Shown here one piece after another: positions 34,927-43,018 of a stretch of 64,000 nt of DNA. Position 1 is the stretch's first letter, and each line of letters starts with the position of its first letter. A model generated the notes under the pieces. That model was not told the DNA's origin. It did no database searches and was given only the letters and a program-made list of their open reading frames with translations. Where the stretch lies: NCBI RefSeq assembly GCF_001705665.1, contig NZ_MDHA01000042.1, positions 85,223-149,222 on the forward strand, written 5' to 3'. Source of the DNA: Thioclava sp. SK-1. GTDB taxonomy: Bacteria > Pseudomonadota > Alphaproteobacteria > Rhodobacterales > Rhodobacteraceae. The position numbers and the translations under genes were made by a program.

Positions 34927-35398
34927 AGGACCGGTCTCCCAAATTCGTTCGGATGTGCCCTGACATGCCGAACACCTTTTGTATTTGTATTCTTTTGTGC
35001 GGTGTCATTGCCGATTGACGATATCGTGGTGATCGCCTGCTTAGCGCTACCCATTAGCACCCCGAAAGCGATTGATCAGCCCTGGTTTTTAAATTCCGAA
35101 CCTGCCCAAATTTGACCCAGCCCAAGTGACAGGATCTGCGGCAATACAGAGTCTTTGCTGCAAATTTCGCTATTCCCCACCTGCGTTGCAAAAAACAGCC
35201 GTCGAACCGCAGGTGTTTCGGAAGGTGGGATAAGGGCTGTGACCCGGCGCAGCCGGAACACAGAAAGGCCAAGGGCAACGCCACGAGAAAGGAAGGACTT
35301 ATGCCTTCTACCCTGTCAAGGCGACGCCAAAAACTACAGGTGCATACCGCACGCTGCGCCAATATTGCACGCGATAGACCGGCCGGCGCGGCTCTGCC
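34927..35398. other. Intergenic stretch upstream of the LysR gene
   Basis: About 470 bases between the stress kinase stop and the LysR start, both on the minus strand. It holds the promoter region of the LysR gene at its left end. The middle (35160-35330) has higher GC and broken frames. It looks like decayed sequence, but I could not match it to an insertion sequence or gene. No RNA gene or clear terminator was recognised. Confidence 0.4.
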
Positions 35399-37177
35399 CT
35401 AGTCTTCGTCCTCATTTTCATCATCGTCTTCATCGCGGGCATGGCGCAGCTCTGCTTCGGCCATAAGCGCCAGCTTGAACTCTACTGTCAGGCGATAACG
35501 TCCGCCTTCGCTGCTGGTGACCATCGTGCCGTTCAACTGCTGCACAAAAGCTTGTGCCAACTGCGAACCGAGTCCGCTGCCTACACCGGTTTCTTTCGGT
35601 CCGGCCTCATCCAGCGAATTTTCAAGAACAAGGGAGGCAAGACCTTCATCGTCTTCCGTCAGCTTAATTTGCAAATCCGGGTTTCCGTCGGGTGATGACG
35701 CGTATTTCATGGCATTTGTCATCGCTTCGGTCAGCAACAGCGACAGCGGCACGGCCTGATCAGGGATCAGTTTGATCTTGTCGATATGGCAATCGATGTC
35801 GATGCGGCGCTCGGGCCCTGTCGCCAAAGCAGTAATCTGACGCACGATATCGGGCAGCAATTCATCTGCGCGGATATCTGACAAACCTGACGTTTGATAC
35901 AATCCACGGTGAATTGTGGCCAAGCTGATGACCCGTTCTTGCAGGCCTTTCATCAGCTCTTTGGTTTCCGGTGTCCGCGATTTACGGATTTGCATCGAAA
36001 TGATTGACGCGATCAGCTGAAGATTGTTTTTCACCCGGTGGTGAACTTCGCGCAACAACACCTCTTGGTGATGAATCATATCCTCCAATTCCGCTTCATC
36101 ATGCAGAATTGTCTCGGTCATTTTTTCATAGCTTTGCGCCAGCAGACGAATTTCACGCGGCGCGCTGGCATAATTTAGATCCCCGACGGCACGACGGCCC
36201 GAGGCAAAGGTCCGCAAGCTACGCGAAAGCCGCTTAATATGCCCAATCACCAGCTTTTGCATCGCGAAATACGCGACCAGAAGCGATGCCAACCACATCA
36301 TCCCAGGCACCAGAATCGGCGAAAAATCCGCAATCGGATTCATGGAAATCGCAGCTTTGGCAGGCCAGCTTCCCATCACATAAAGCTGATCCGGCAAAAG
36401 CTCTAGCACGGCATAGACCCGCTCATCCCCGGAATTTGACCGCGCCGTAAATGTTGCGGCCTTGGTCCCCGCCAACGCTGGCAGCGCACGGTTGGCTGGC
36501 AGATCGATTTCTGTCTCATCAGGGTCAGCGGAAGAGGTGATGACACGCCCATCCGTATCGAAGGTCAAAATCGTAAGTGCTTTTTCCGTATCATAGCCCA
36601 GACGATCTTCATAAGTATGCAAAGACGAATGGGGCAAGCTAAGTGAGATAACACCAATCTTTTTGCCCGCTTTGTCGAAAACGGGGTGGATCACGCCGAT
36701 AACAGCCTGACCGGAAATCGGCCCATCGGGGTTCAGTAAAAAACTGGATTGATCCGGTGTTATCATCTGATCAAACAGCGGCATCCCACTGAAATCATAG
36801 GTGATATCACGCGATGAACAGGTCATTTTCCCGTCCAAAGGTATATAGGCTGCGAAGGATAAATCATCATTTGCCTCGGTTGTTTTGATCATCTGATCAT
36901 TACAACCGCGATCGAATTCGATCACCGGACCGATGGTAAACGCCAAAAGCCGTGCTTCGGCCAAAGCCTGTTGCAAGATCCGGTTTTGTCCGGCCACGGC
37001 CTGCAGCGTTTCCCCCATAAGCGCAGCTTCAGACCGCGCCCGTGCTTCCCTAAGCAATGAGCTCGATTGAACCGTCGAGATCAAAAACAAAGGAAAAAGC
37101 GCCACCGCGAGGAAAATCGCGAGGCGCACGCCGAGTCGGTCGATAAGCGACCCTTTCGACATTTTTTCTGTCTTCAT
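35399..37177 (-). CDS. General stress response sensor kinase (HisKA_2 family, PhyK-like)
   Basis: A 592-residue membrane histidine kinase. Helix 1 (LAIFLAVALFPLFLISTV) and helix 2 (about 295-310, LVPGMMWLASLLVAYFAM) enclose a periplasmic dCache-like sensor. A HAMP-like segment and the HisKA_2 box follow, with the phospho-acceptor His in LREVHHRVKNNLQLI, then a HATPase of the HWE/HisKA_2 type. The C-terminus is an acidic tail (DEDDDENEDED). Kinases of this family next to nepR-ecfG-phyR phosphorylate PhyR. The ATG overlaps the ecfG stop, so the kinase is made with the sigma factor. The signal sensed is unknown. Confidence 0.9.
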   Translation of the reverse strand: MKTEKMSKGSLIDRLGVRLAIFLAVALFPLFLISTVQSSSLLREARARSEAALMGETLQAVAGQNRILQQALAEARLLAFTIGPVIEFDRGCNDQMIKTTEANDDLSFAAYIPLDGKMTCSSRDITYDFSGMPLFDQMITPDQSSFLLNPDGPISGQAVIGVIHPVFDKAGKKIGVISLSLPHSSLHTYEDRLGYDTEKALTILTFDTDGRVITSSADPDETEIDLPANRALPALAGTKAATFTARSNSGDERVYAVLELLPDQLYVMGSWPAKAAISMNPIADFSPILVPGMMWLASLLVAYFAMQKLVIGHIKRLSRSLRTFASGRRAVGDLNYASAPREIRLLAQSYEKMTETILHDEAELEDMIHHQEVLLREVHHRVKNNLQLIASIISMQIRKSRTPETKELMKGLQERVISLATIHRGLYQTSGLSDIRADELLPDIVRQITALATGPERRIDIDCHIDKIKLIPDQAVPLSLLLTEAMTNAMKYASSPDGNPDLQIKLTEDDEGLASLVLENSLDEAGPKETGVGSGLGSQLAQAFVQQLNGTMVTSSEGGRYRLTVEFKLALMAEAELRHARDEDDDENEDED

Positions 37178-37764
37178 GCAGCGTTTGTCCCGGAATTTGA
37201 CATCGCGGCAAGGGAGGTGGCGTCCATATTGCCCATGATGTCTTCACCTTCTTCAAGATGCAGCATTTCGGACAATCGCGCCCGCGCCCGATTCGCGCGG
37301 CTTTTGACGGTCCCAACCGCTACATTCATCGTCTCAGCAGCTTCTTCATATGAGAAACCGGAAGCGCCGACAAGGATTAGCACCTCACGATGTTCAGGGG
37401 ACAGCTTATCAAATGCAACCATGAAGTCATTCATCGCCAATCGGCCATCATGTGCCGGCTTTTCGCTCAGCGTGGCTGCGTGAATGCCTTCGGGGTCAGG
37501 AACTTCACGTTTGCGCTTGCGACGATCAGAGTAAAATGTGTTCCGCAGAATTGTGAACAACCAAGCGCGCAGATTGGTGCCAACCTGAAACTTCTCAATA
37601 TTTGACCATGCTTTGACAATCGTGTCCTGAACCAAGTCATCCGCCTGGGCGGAATTACGGGTTAGTGACATCGCAAAAGCACGCAGGGCCTGCAGGTGTT
37701 CTGGAAGCTCGTCACGCGGGTCGCGCAATTCAGCCGTAGGGGTGGTGCTGGAGGGCGAACTCAT
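37174..37764 (-). CDS. ecfG: General stress response sigma factor EcfG
   Basis: A 196-residue ECF15-type sigma factor. Region 2 covers ELPEHLQALRAFAMSLTRN, then ADDLVQDTIVKAWSNIEKFQVGTNLRAWLFTILRNTFYS. Region 4 has LSPEHREVLILVGASGFSYEEAAETMNVAVGTVKSRANRARA. It overlaps nepR upstream (ATGA) and the kinase gene downstream. EcfG directs RNA polymerase to GGAAC-N16/17-CGTT-type promoters after PhyR sequesters NepR. Likely targets within this window are its own operon, phyR and the AI-2E-family gene. Confidence 0.95.
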   Translation of the reverse strand: MSSPSSTTPTAELRDPRDELPEHLQALRAFAMSLTRNSAQADDLVQDTIVKAWSNIEKFQVGTNLRAWLFTILRNTFYSDRRKRKREVPDPEGIHAATLSEKPAHDGRLAMNDFMVAFDKLSPEHREVLILVGASGFSYEEAAETMNVAVGTVKSRANRARARLSEMLHLEEGEDIMGNMDATSLAAMSNSGTNAA

Positions 37765-37919
37765 TTGCCACCCTCCTTTGCACGCAATTGCGCCAGCAGG
37801 TCTTTAAAGCGATCTGGAACATCCTCATTCAACGCCTGATCGTAGACGCGCTTGAGGTTTTGATTGATCTGCTCCTTGATGCTGGCTTTAGACTTGTCGT
37901 CAGCCATGTCGTTGGTCAT
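37761..37919 (-). CDS. nepR: Anti-sigma factor NepR
   Basis: A 52-residue protein with the standard NepR core: INQNLKRVYDQALNEDVPDRF, then KDLLAQLRAKEGGK. NepR binds EcfG and is released to phosphorylated PhyR. The stop overlaps the ecfG start (TCAT on the plus strand, 37761-37764), as in other alphaproteobacteria. AAGGAGGG near the end of nepR is the ecfG ribosome binding site. Confidence 0.95.
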   Translation of the reverse strand: MTNDMADDKSKASIKEQINQNLKRVYDQALNEDVPDRFKDLLAQLRAKEGGK

Positions 37920-37935
37920 ATCTAAGTTCCGATCT

Positions 37936-37961
37936 AACGCTTTTTACATGGAACCAATTCC
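37936..37961 (-). promoter_or_regulatory. EcfG-type promoter of nepR-ecfG
   Basis: On the minus strand GGAAT (37961-37957) is followed after 18 bases by GTT (37938-37936), embedded in CGTTAG. This is a one-base variant of the EcfG consensus (GGAAC-N16/17-CGTT). It sits 17 bases ahead of the nepR start and suggests feedback control of the sigma operon. Confidence 0.65.
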
Positions 37962-37984
37962 CGGACAAGGAAGTTGGTTCCATG
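37947..37984. repeat. Large inverted repeat at the phyR-nepR promoter
   Basis: CATGGAACCAA (37947-37957) and TTGGTTCCATG (37974-37984) are perfect 11-bp arms, extended inward by TTCC/GGAA with one extra G, for 15 pairs in all and a seven-base loop. It covers the two divergent EcfG promoters. It would also form a hairpin at the start of any phyR transcript that begins further upstream. Confidence 0.8.
37950..37975 (+). promoter_or_regulatory. EcfG-type promoter of phyR
   Basis: GGAAC (37950-37954) and GTT (37973-37975) are separated by 18 bases on the plus strand, matching the -35 and -10 boxes of EcfG promoters. The phyR start is 39 bases downstream. The promoter overlaps the one for nepR-ecfG on the other strand and lies within a large inverted repeat. 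Confidence 0.75.
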
Positions 37985-38013
37985 GAAACAAAGAAAATTT
38001 GGGAGAAATCTTC

Positions 38014-38811
38014 ATGCCCACCGATATCGCCGGCGCTGTCGCAGCGAACCTACCCTATCTGCGCCGCTACGCCCGGGCACTCACGGGCAGCCAAGACACA
38101 GGTGACCGTTATGCGGCCGCAACCCTGGAGGCCATTCTTGCGGAAGAAGCAATCTTCAACAGTGTAACGGATCCCAAGGTCGCTTTGTTCCATGCGTTCC
38201 ACCTTGTTTGGGCCTCATCCGGTGCACCATTGGGTGATGCGACGGGGTCGTTGGAAACCCGAGCGCAAGATCACATGGCTGAGCTGACACCCAACACCCG
38301 TGAGGCTTTGTTGCTGCACACGATCGAGGGATTCCGTTACGAGGAAGTCGCAACGATCATGCAGATCGACAAGAGAGAAGCCGAAGAACTGGTTGAAATT
38401 GCGCTGCGCGAGATGGAAAAATCTGTCGCAGGCAAGGTGATGATCATCGAAGATGAAGCCATCATCGCGATGGATATTCGCGCGATTGTTGAGGAATTGG
38501 GCCACACCGTAACCGGCATCGCCCGCACCCGGACTGAGGCCGTAGAGCTGGCGGCGCGTGAAAAACCCGATCTGATCTTGGCAGACATCCAGCTGGCGGA
38601 CAATTCCTCTGGCATCGATGCGGTCAATGATATTCTCGGCCAGTTTGATGAGCTGCCGGTCGTGTTCATCACCGCCTTCCCAGAGCGCCTGCTGACAGGG
38701 GAACGCCCGGAACCCGCTTTCTTGATCACCAAGCCATATACCGAAACGCAGGTGCAATCGGCTGTAAGCCAAGCGATGTTCTTCTCATCGACAGAAACAT
38801 TGCTGGCCTGA
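38014..38811 (+). CDS. phyR: General stress response regulator PhyR
   Basis: A 265-residue anti-anti-sigma response regulator from the ATG at 38014, preceded by GGGAG. The N-terminal half mimics an EcfG sigma factor (regions 2 and 4: LPYLRRYARALTGSQ, then LTPNTREALLLHTIEGFRYEEVATIM), the C-terminal half is a receiver with Asp191 (LILADIQLAD), and the conserved Lys is in ITKPYT. When phosphorylated it binds NepR and frees EcfG. It is divergent from nepR. A strong terminator follows at 38865. Confidence 0.95.
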   Translation: MPTDIAGAVAANLPYLRRYARALTGSQDTGDRYAAATLEAILAEEAIFNSVTDPKVALFHAFHLVWASSGAPLGDATGSLETRAQDHMAELTPNTREALLLHTIEGFRYEEVATIMQIDKREAEELVEIALREMEKSVAGKVMIIEDEAIIAMDIRAIVEELGHTVTGIARTRTEAVELAAREKPDLILADIQLADNSSGIDAVNDILGQFDELPVVFITAFPERLLTGERPEPAFLITKPYTETQVQSAVSQAMFFSSTETLLA

Positions 38812-38864
38812 TCGTTAAATGGTTGATGCAGCACGGCCTACTGGCTGCGTTGAGTGGCATATCC

Positions 38865-38900
38865 AAAAGACGCGGTTCGCAAGATCGCGTCTTTTTCTTT
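38865..38900 (+). terminator. Rho-independent terminator of phyR
   Basis: AAAAGACGCG (38865-38874) pairs perfectly with CGCGTCTTTT (38886-38895) around an 11-base loop, and the 3' arm continues into a T-rich tract (CTTTTTCTTTT). It lies 54 bases after the phyR stop. It also marks part of the 338-base stretch before the AI-2E-family gene. Confidence 0.9.
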
Positions 38901-39098
38901 TGCCCCTGTGCTAAGGGCGTGCAACTGCGCATGACGGCGGCGCAATCAGATGGCCCAGCGCCTTTGCTATAACAGTCTATTCTTAAATGATATATTTGAC
39001 GGCCAATGGACTAAGTGGGCGTGTTGTCCGACGCATTCAATCAGCGGAACGGCGCTGACCTAATGTGCCCCTTTAACACGTTTCGCGGGGATTGTCAT

Positions 39099-39123
39099 GG
39101 AACCGTATCCTCACGCAGGCGTT
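39099..39123 (+). promoter_or_regulatory. EcfG-type promoter of the AI-2E-family transporter gene
   Basis: GGAAC (39099-39103), 17 bases, GTT (39121-39123), reading as GGAAC-N16-CGTT. The match to the EcfG consensus is exact in both boxes. The gene start is 27 bases downstream. This would put the transporter in the general stress regulon together with its neighbour phyR. Confidence 0.75.
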
Positions 39124-39149
39124 ACTGTTTCAAAATAAGGATATCTTGC

Positions 39150-40211
39150 ATGAGTCGCCTTGAAACCCTGTCACGCATTGCGATTATATTCGTCGGCTTT
39201 GTCGCGATCGTATTCGCATTGGTGCAGGTGGAAAGTATCTTTGCTCCTATGGCTTTGGCCTTGGTCGCAGGTGCAGTGCTTTCACCCGTTTCCGACACAT
39301 GGGAGAAAATGGGGTTCTCGCCTGTCTGGGGGGCGTTAACCTCGCTGTTTATGATGCTGATTGCGATGGGGCTGCTGGTGATGGTGTTTCACCCGCTTGT
39401 TGTGCAGCTTGTCGACCAGGCGCCAAAAGTTTGGTCTGATGTGAAGGAAGTGGTGGATGGCTTCCGCCAATCGTTTCGAAACCTACAAGATATGGGCGAT
39501 CAGATCAGCGAGGCGGTGAGCTCCACCGCCCAAAGCACTCAGGGCGGCGAAGAAGCTAGCGTTGCAATGCCCAATATCACCGATGCCTTGCTGATGGCAC
39601 CTGCCGTGTTGGCGCAGGTTTTGGTGTTCATCGGGACGCTATTTTTCTTCTTACTGACCCGCAATGACATCTATTCCTGGGCTGCAGCGCATCTGGCAGA
39701 ATCGTCGGAACGCGCCGGCACCGCACGTCGTTTGCATTTGGCAGAGCGCAAAGTATCAAGCTACTTCCTAACGATAACAGTCATTAACGCAGGCCTTGGC
39801 CTGGCAACGGGTATCGTAATGCAGGTTTTGGGAATGCCCGGCGCGATCCTATGGGGGCTGGTGGCATTTTTGATCAACTTCATCTTATATCTTGGGCCAG
39901 CCTGTCTTGTTGTCTCGCTTATTTTTGCGGGTGTTGGCACATTTGACGGAATTTGGGCATTGCTGCCGGCGGCCTGCTACGCCGCGCTGAATGCCACAGA
40001 GGGGCAGTTCGTGACGCCTGCCTTGGTGGGCAAACACATGCGGCTGAACCCGTTGCTGGTATTCATGTCATTGATTTTTGGAATTTGGCTTTGGGGGCCT
40101 GTCGGCGGTATCGTCGCGATCCCGATCCTGCTGTGGATTCTGGTTTTGGCGGATGCGTTGCCGCAAACCGGGAACATGAAGCAAATGCTGGCGGCATCGA
40201 ACGAAAATTAG
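39150..40211 (+). CDS. AI-2E-family (DUF20) membrane transporter
   Basis: A 353-residue inner membrane protein of the AI-2E (PerM/TqsA) family with about eight hydrophobic segments: IAIIFVGFVAIVFALVQ, then GALTSLFMMLIAMGLLVMVF and, in the C-terminal half, FLINFILYLGPACLVVSLIFAGVGTFDGI, with the family motif IFGIWLWGPVGGIVAIPILL at the end. A cytoplasmic/periplasmic helical segment lies at about 110-160. Members export quorum signals, ions or small molecules; the substrate cannot be told here. AAGG precedes the ATG at 39150. The EcfG-type promoter suggests stress induction. It converges on fliI; a GGGCGG/CCGCCC hairpin (40211-40232) lies between them. Confidence 0.88.
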   Translation: MSRLETLSRIAIIFVGFVAIVFALVQVESIFAPMALALVAGAVLSPVSDTWEKMGFSPVWGALTSLFMMLIAMGLLVMVFHPLVVQLVDQAPKVWSDVKEVVDGFRQSFRNLQDMGDQISEAVSSTAQSTQGGEEASVAMPNITDALLMAPAVLAQVLVFIGTLFFFLLTRNDIYSWAAAHLAESSERAGTARRLHLAERKVSSYFLTITVINAGLGLATGIVMQVLGMPGAILWGLVAFLINFILYLGPACLVVSLIFAGVGTFDGIWALLPAACYAALNATEGQFVTPALVGKHMRLNPLLVFMSLIFGIWLWGPVGGIVAIPILLWILVLADALPQTGNMKQMLAASNEN

Positions 40212-40238
40212 GGCGGTTGTTGAACGCCGCCCCAATCA

Positions 40239-41570
40239 TCACCCCTTTAAGGCACCTGATTTCAGAACATTTGCCAGCCGGGCAAAACTGTTAGTGGAGC
40301 TGTTCGGCTCCATCTCTGAAATAAATCCATCCAGTGCCGGCCAGATCGAGACCGCTTTATCAATATTGGGATCAGACCCTTTCTGATACAGGCCAGCCTG
40401 GATCATCGTCTCGGCCCGGTCATAGGCGCCGAGCAATCGACGCGCCTCAATGATCAGTTTGTTTTCATTAGCATTGGCTGCATCCGGCAAGGAGCGCGAC
40501 ACGGAGCGCAGAAGATCTACCGCAGGGTAGCGCCCGCGTTCGGCAATTGTGCGATCCAACACGACGTGACCATCCAGAACACCGCGTAGGATATCCGCGA
40601 CAGGTTCTTCCATATCCGAACCCGGAACCAGAACCGAAAACACCGCCGTAATATCGCCCGTTCCTTCCAGCCCGGGCCCAGAGCGTTCCGCAAGCGACAT
40701 GATCTGATGCGATGTGGAGGGGGGAAAGCCGCGCAGGCTGGGCGGCTCGCCACCGGCAAGGGCAACTTCGCGATGGGCTTCCGCAAATCGGGTGATTGAA
40801 TCGGCTAGAAACAAGACATGTCGGCCCTGATCGCGGAAATGTTCTGCCACGCTCATTGCCGACCATGCGCATCGGCGACGCACCAATGGGGACATATCCG
40901 AGGTTGCTGCGACAATAACGGCGCGTGCCATCCCTTCTGGTCCTAAAACTTTTTCGACGAATTCACGCAATTCTCGTCCGCGTTCACCAATCAGGGCGAT
41001 GACGACGATATCCGCCGATACGCCTTTGGCGAAATTTGCCAGAAGCGACGATTTACCCACGCCCGAGCCCGCGAACAGACCAATCCGCTGCCCCTGAACC
41101 AAAGGAAGTAGCGTATTGAACACGGTCATACCCGTTTCCAATCGTGCGCCTAAGCGACGCCGCTGTGCCGCGGCGGGGGGTTTTGCCCGCAGGTTTCGCT
41201 CAATCGGGCCGCGCATCAGCGGACGGCCATCAAGGGGGTGACCAAAGGGATCGACGATCCGGCCGACCCACGAATCATCAGGGCAAATCCCTGTTTGCCC
41301 CAACAGGTCGACACGATCGTCAATCGAGACACCATCTATAGCGCCATCGGCAAGCAAGGTGACGGTGTCTTTATTCAAGGCCAGAATCTCTGCCCCGATG
41401 TGATGGCCTGCACGGCAGCGAATATCGGCCCGGTCACCTAGTGACGCAATTTTAGAAAGTCCGCTGACCTCTAACGTGCCCTGCCCGATGGCACAGACAC
41501 GCCCAACAGCATGCACTGCGTCAAAGTCTGAAATCGATGCGCGCAACTGATCTAGATCCCCAAGTGCCAT
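40239..41570 (-). CDS. fliI: Flagellar export ATPase FliI
   Basis: A 443-residue F1-type ATPase that powers flagellar type III export. The start at 41570 follows GGAGG by five bases. Walker A is GLFAGSGVGKSSLL, followed by LIGERGRELREFVE and the Walker B region HVLFLADSITRFAEAHREVAL. The C-terminal PAVDLLRSVSRSLPD is typical of FliI/YscN. The N-terminal domain (VGRVCAIGQGTLEVSGL) matches the beta-barrel of the family. It is divergent from flgB across an 81-base gap. Confidence 0.95.
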   Translation of the reverse strand: MALGDLDQLRASISDFDAVHAVGRVCAIGQGTLEVSGLSKIASLGDRADIRCRAGHHIGAEILALNKDTVTLLADGAIDGVSIDDRVDLLGQTGICPDDSWVGRIVDPFGHPLDGRPLMRGPIERNLRAKPPAAAQRRRLGARLETGMTVFNTLLPLVQGQRIGLFAGSGVGKSSLLANFAKGVSADIVVIALIGERGRELREFVEKVLGPEGMARAVIVAATSDMSPLVRRRCAWSAMSVAEHFRDQGRHVLFLADSITRFAEAHREVALAGGEPPSLRGFPPSTSHQIMSLAERSGPGLEGTGDITAVFSVLVPGSDMEEPVADILRGVLDGHVVLDRTIAERGRYPAVDLLRSVSRSLPDAANANENKLIIEARRLLGAYDRAETMIQAGLYQKGSDPNIDKAVSIWPALDGFISEMEPNSSTNSFARLANVLKSGALKG

Positions 41571-41651
41571 TCTGGCCTCCATATGTTCTCGAAACGTTTT
41601 CTAAATGATTCGGGCTTAATCCAAGATGAATAGTTCGGAGGAGAAGCCCCG

Positions 41652-42038
41652 ATGTTCGAGAATATGCAGATTATGAAGATGGCGGAGTCGATGGCTCGGC
41701 ACGCCGCACAAAGACAAACGGTCGTTTCGCAGAACATGGCGAATGCGAATACGCCCGGCTATAAGGCGCAGGACGTCGCACCCTTCAGTGAAACATACAC
41801 CGAAGGGGCAGATAGCCCTATGCGGGCAACGCGCGCTGGCCATATCGGCGCGGACCATATGGTCACGTCCTCCGTTATGACCCGATCCGATCCCGGCACC
41901 ATGTCGCCCAATGGCAATTCTGTCTCGGTCGAGACAGAGATGGTCAAAGCCGTGGAGGTCAAGCGCCAGCATGATCAGGCGCTCGCCATCTATAAATCCA
42001 CCTTAAACATCCTTCGAACCAGCGTGTCGAGGAGCTGA
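41652..42038 (+). CDS. flgB: Flagellar basal-body rod protein FlgB
   Basis: A 128-residue proximal rod protein. GGAGGAG precedes the ATG. Features are the N-terminal rod motif QNMANANTPGYKAQDVAPF and the C-terminal coiled-coil helix EVKRQHDQALAIYKSTLNILRT. It is the first gene of the plus-strand flagellar operon flgBC-fliEQ-flgFGAH-fliL. Length is normal for FlgB. Confidence 0.95.
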   Translation: MFENMQIMKMAESMARHAAQRQTVVSQNMANANTPGYKAQDVAPFSETYTEGADSPMRATRAGHIGADHMVTSSVMTRSDPGTMSPNGNSVSVETEMVKAVEVKRQHDQALAIYKSTLNILRTSVSRS

Positions 42039-42040
42039 TT

Positions 42041-42433
42041 ATGAACGATTTTACCAATTCGCTGACGATTGCCGCGTCAGGCATGAAGGCACAGGCATCA
42101 CGCCTGCGTTTCGTATCCGAGAATATCGCGAATGCCGATACGCCCGGCTATCACCGCAAGACCACGCGATTTGAGGAGGTGGCGGCAACTGCGCAGACCT
42201 CTGGTGCAGTGGAAATCGGTCCCGTGCAGCTGGATCGCTCAGAGCTGGCCCGGATCTATGAGCCGGGGAACCCGCTGGCGGATGAGAATGGCTATTATAA
42301 CGGATCGAATGTCGATCTGGTGGTCGAAATCGCTGACGCGCGCGAAGCGCAGCGCAGCTACGAGGCAAATTTGAAGATGTTCGATCAGACGCGGCAAATG
42401 TCGTCCGCGTTGCTTGATATCCTGCGTCGTTAA
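42041..42433 (+). CDS. flgC: Flagellar basal-body rod protein FlgC
   Basis: A 130-residue rod protein starting two bases after flgB. The rod motif is SENIANADTPGYHRKTTRFE, and the C-terminus has NVDLVVEIADAREAQRSYEANLKMFDQTRQM, typical of FlgC. It assembles the proximal rod with FlgB and FlgF in the periplasm. Confidence 0.95.
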   Translation: MNDFTNSLTIAASGMKAQASRLRFVSENIANADTPGYHRKTTRFEEVAATAQTSGAVEIGPVQLDRSELARIYEPGNPLADENGYYNGSNVDLVVEIADAREAQRSYEANLKMFDQTRQMSSALLDILRR

Positions 42434-42450
42434 CTTGGAAGAGGTCTAGA

Positions 42451-42744
42451 ATGGACATGAAAACATCCCTCGCAGCCCAAAGCTATGCGCAAGCACGCTC
42501 GGCTGCCGCGAAGATTCCTGAAGCTGGTGCGACGGAACAAAATCTCTTTGGTGAACTGGCGTCCAGCTTTGCCGATACGGTGCAAAACGGCGAGCAAACC
42601 GCAAAAGCCGCAATGATGGGGCAAGCGGATCCGCACACTTTGGTGCAGGCCTTGGCGCAAACCGAACTGGCGGTCGAAACCGCTGTCACGCTGCGCAACA
42701 AGGTCGTTGAAGCCTATCAAGAAATCCTGCGGATGCCGGTGTAA
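42451..42744 (+). CDS. fliE: Flagellar hook-basal body protein FliE
   Basis: A 97-residue FliE, which links the MS ring to the rod. AAGAGG precedes the ATG. The conserved C-terminal half includes FADTVQNGEQTAKAAMMGQADPHTLVQALAQTELAVETAVTLRNKVVEAYQEILRMPV. It ends one base before the fliQ start. Confidence 0.95.
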   Translation: MDMKTSLAAQSYAQARSAAAKIPEAGATEQNLFGELASSFADTVQNGEQTAKAAMMGQADPHTLVQALAQTELAVETAVTLRNKVVEAYQEILRMPV

Positions 42745-42745
42745 C

Positions 42746-43018
42746 ATGGGATCAGAGGTCATCTTTTTCGACACACTGCGCGAAGGCCTATGGGTTGCAG
42801 TGATCATCTCAACGCCGATGTTGCTGGTTGCGTTGATTGCAGGGGTGTCGATTGGCCTGTTTCAGGCCCTGACATCGGTGCAGGAGATGACGCTGACTTT
42901 CGTACCCAAGGTCGGCGCGATGCTGATCGTATTTTGGGTTTCAATGTCTTTTATGTCGGAACGATTGGTCGATTTTTTCACGGCTGACATCGTTCCGCTG
43001 ATTGCAGGAGGCATGTGA
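42746..43018 (+). CDS. fliQ: Flagellar export apparatus protein FliQ
   Basis: A 90-residue membrane protein of the export gate. Two helices (VAVIISTPMLLVALIAGVSIGLFQ and LIVFWVSMSFMSERLVDFF) flank the family motif QALTSVQEMTLTFVPK. It starts one base after fliE and its stop overlaps the flgF start (TGATG). fliP and fliR are not in this window, so the gate genes are split in this genome. Confidence 0.95.
   Translation: MGSEVIFFDTLREGLWVAVIISTPMLLVALIAGVSIGLFQALTSVQEMTLTFVPKVGAMLIVFWVSMSFMSERLVDFFTADIVPLIAGGM

Noticed and set aside
35054..35362. Minus-strand frame of 102 codons between the stress kinase and LysR genes
   Set aside because: Cys- and Arg-rich composition, no start signal and no recognisable family; it looks like decayed or non-coding DNA.
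38014..38400. Separate sigma factor at the start of phyR
   Set aside because: The sigma-like part is in frame with a receiver domain, which is the normal PhyR structure.
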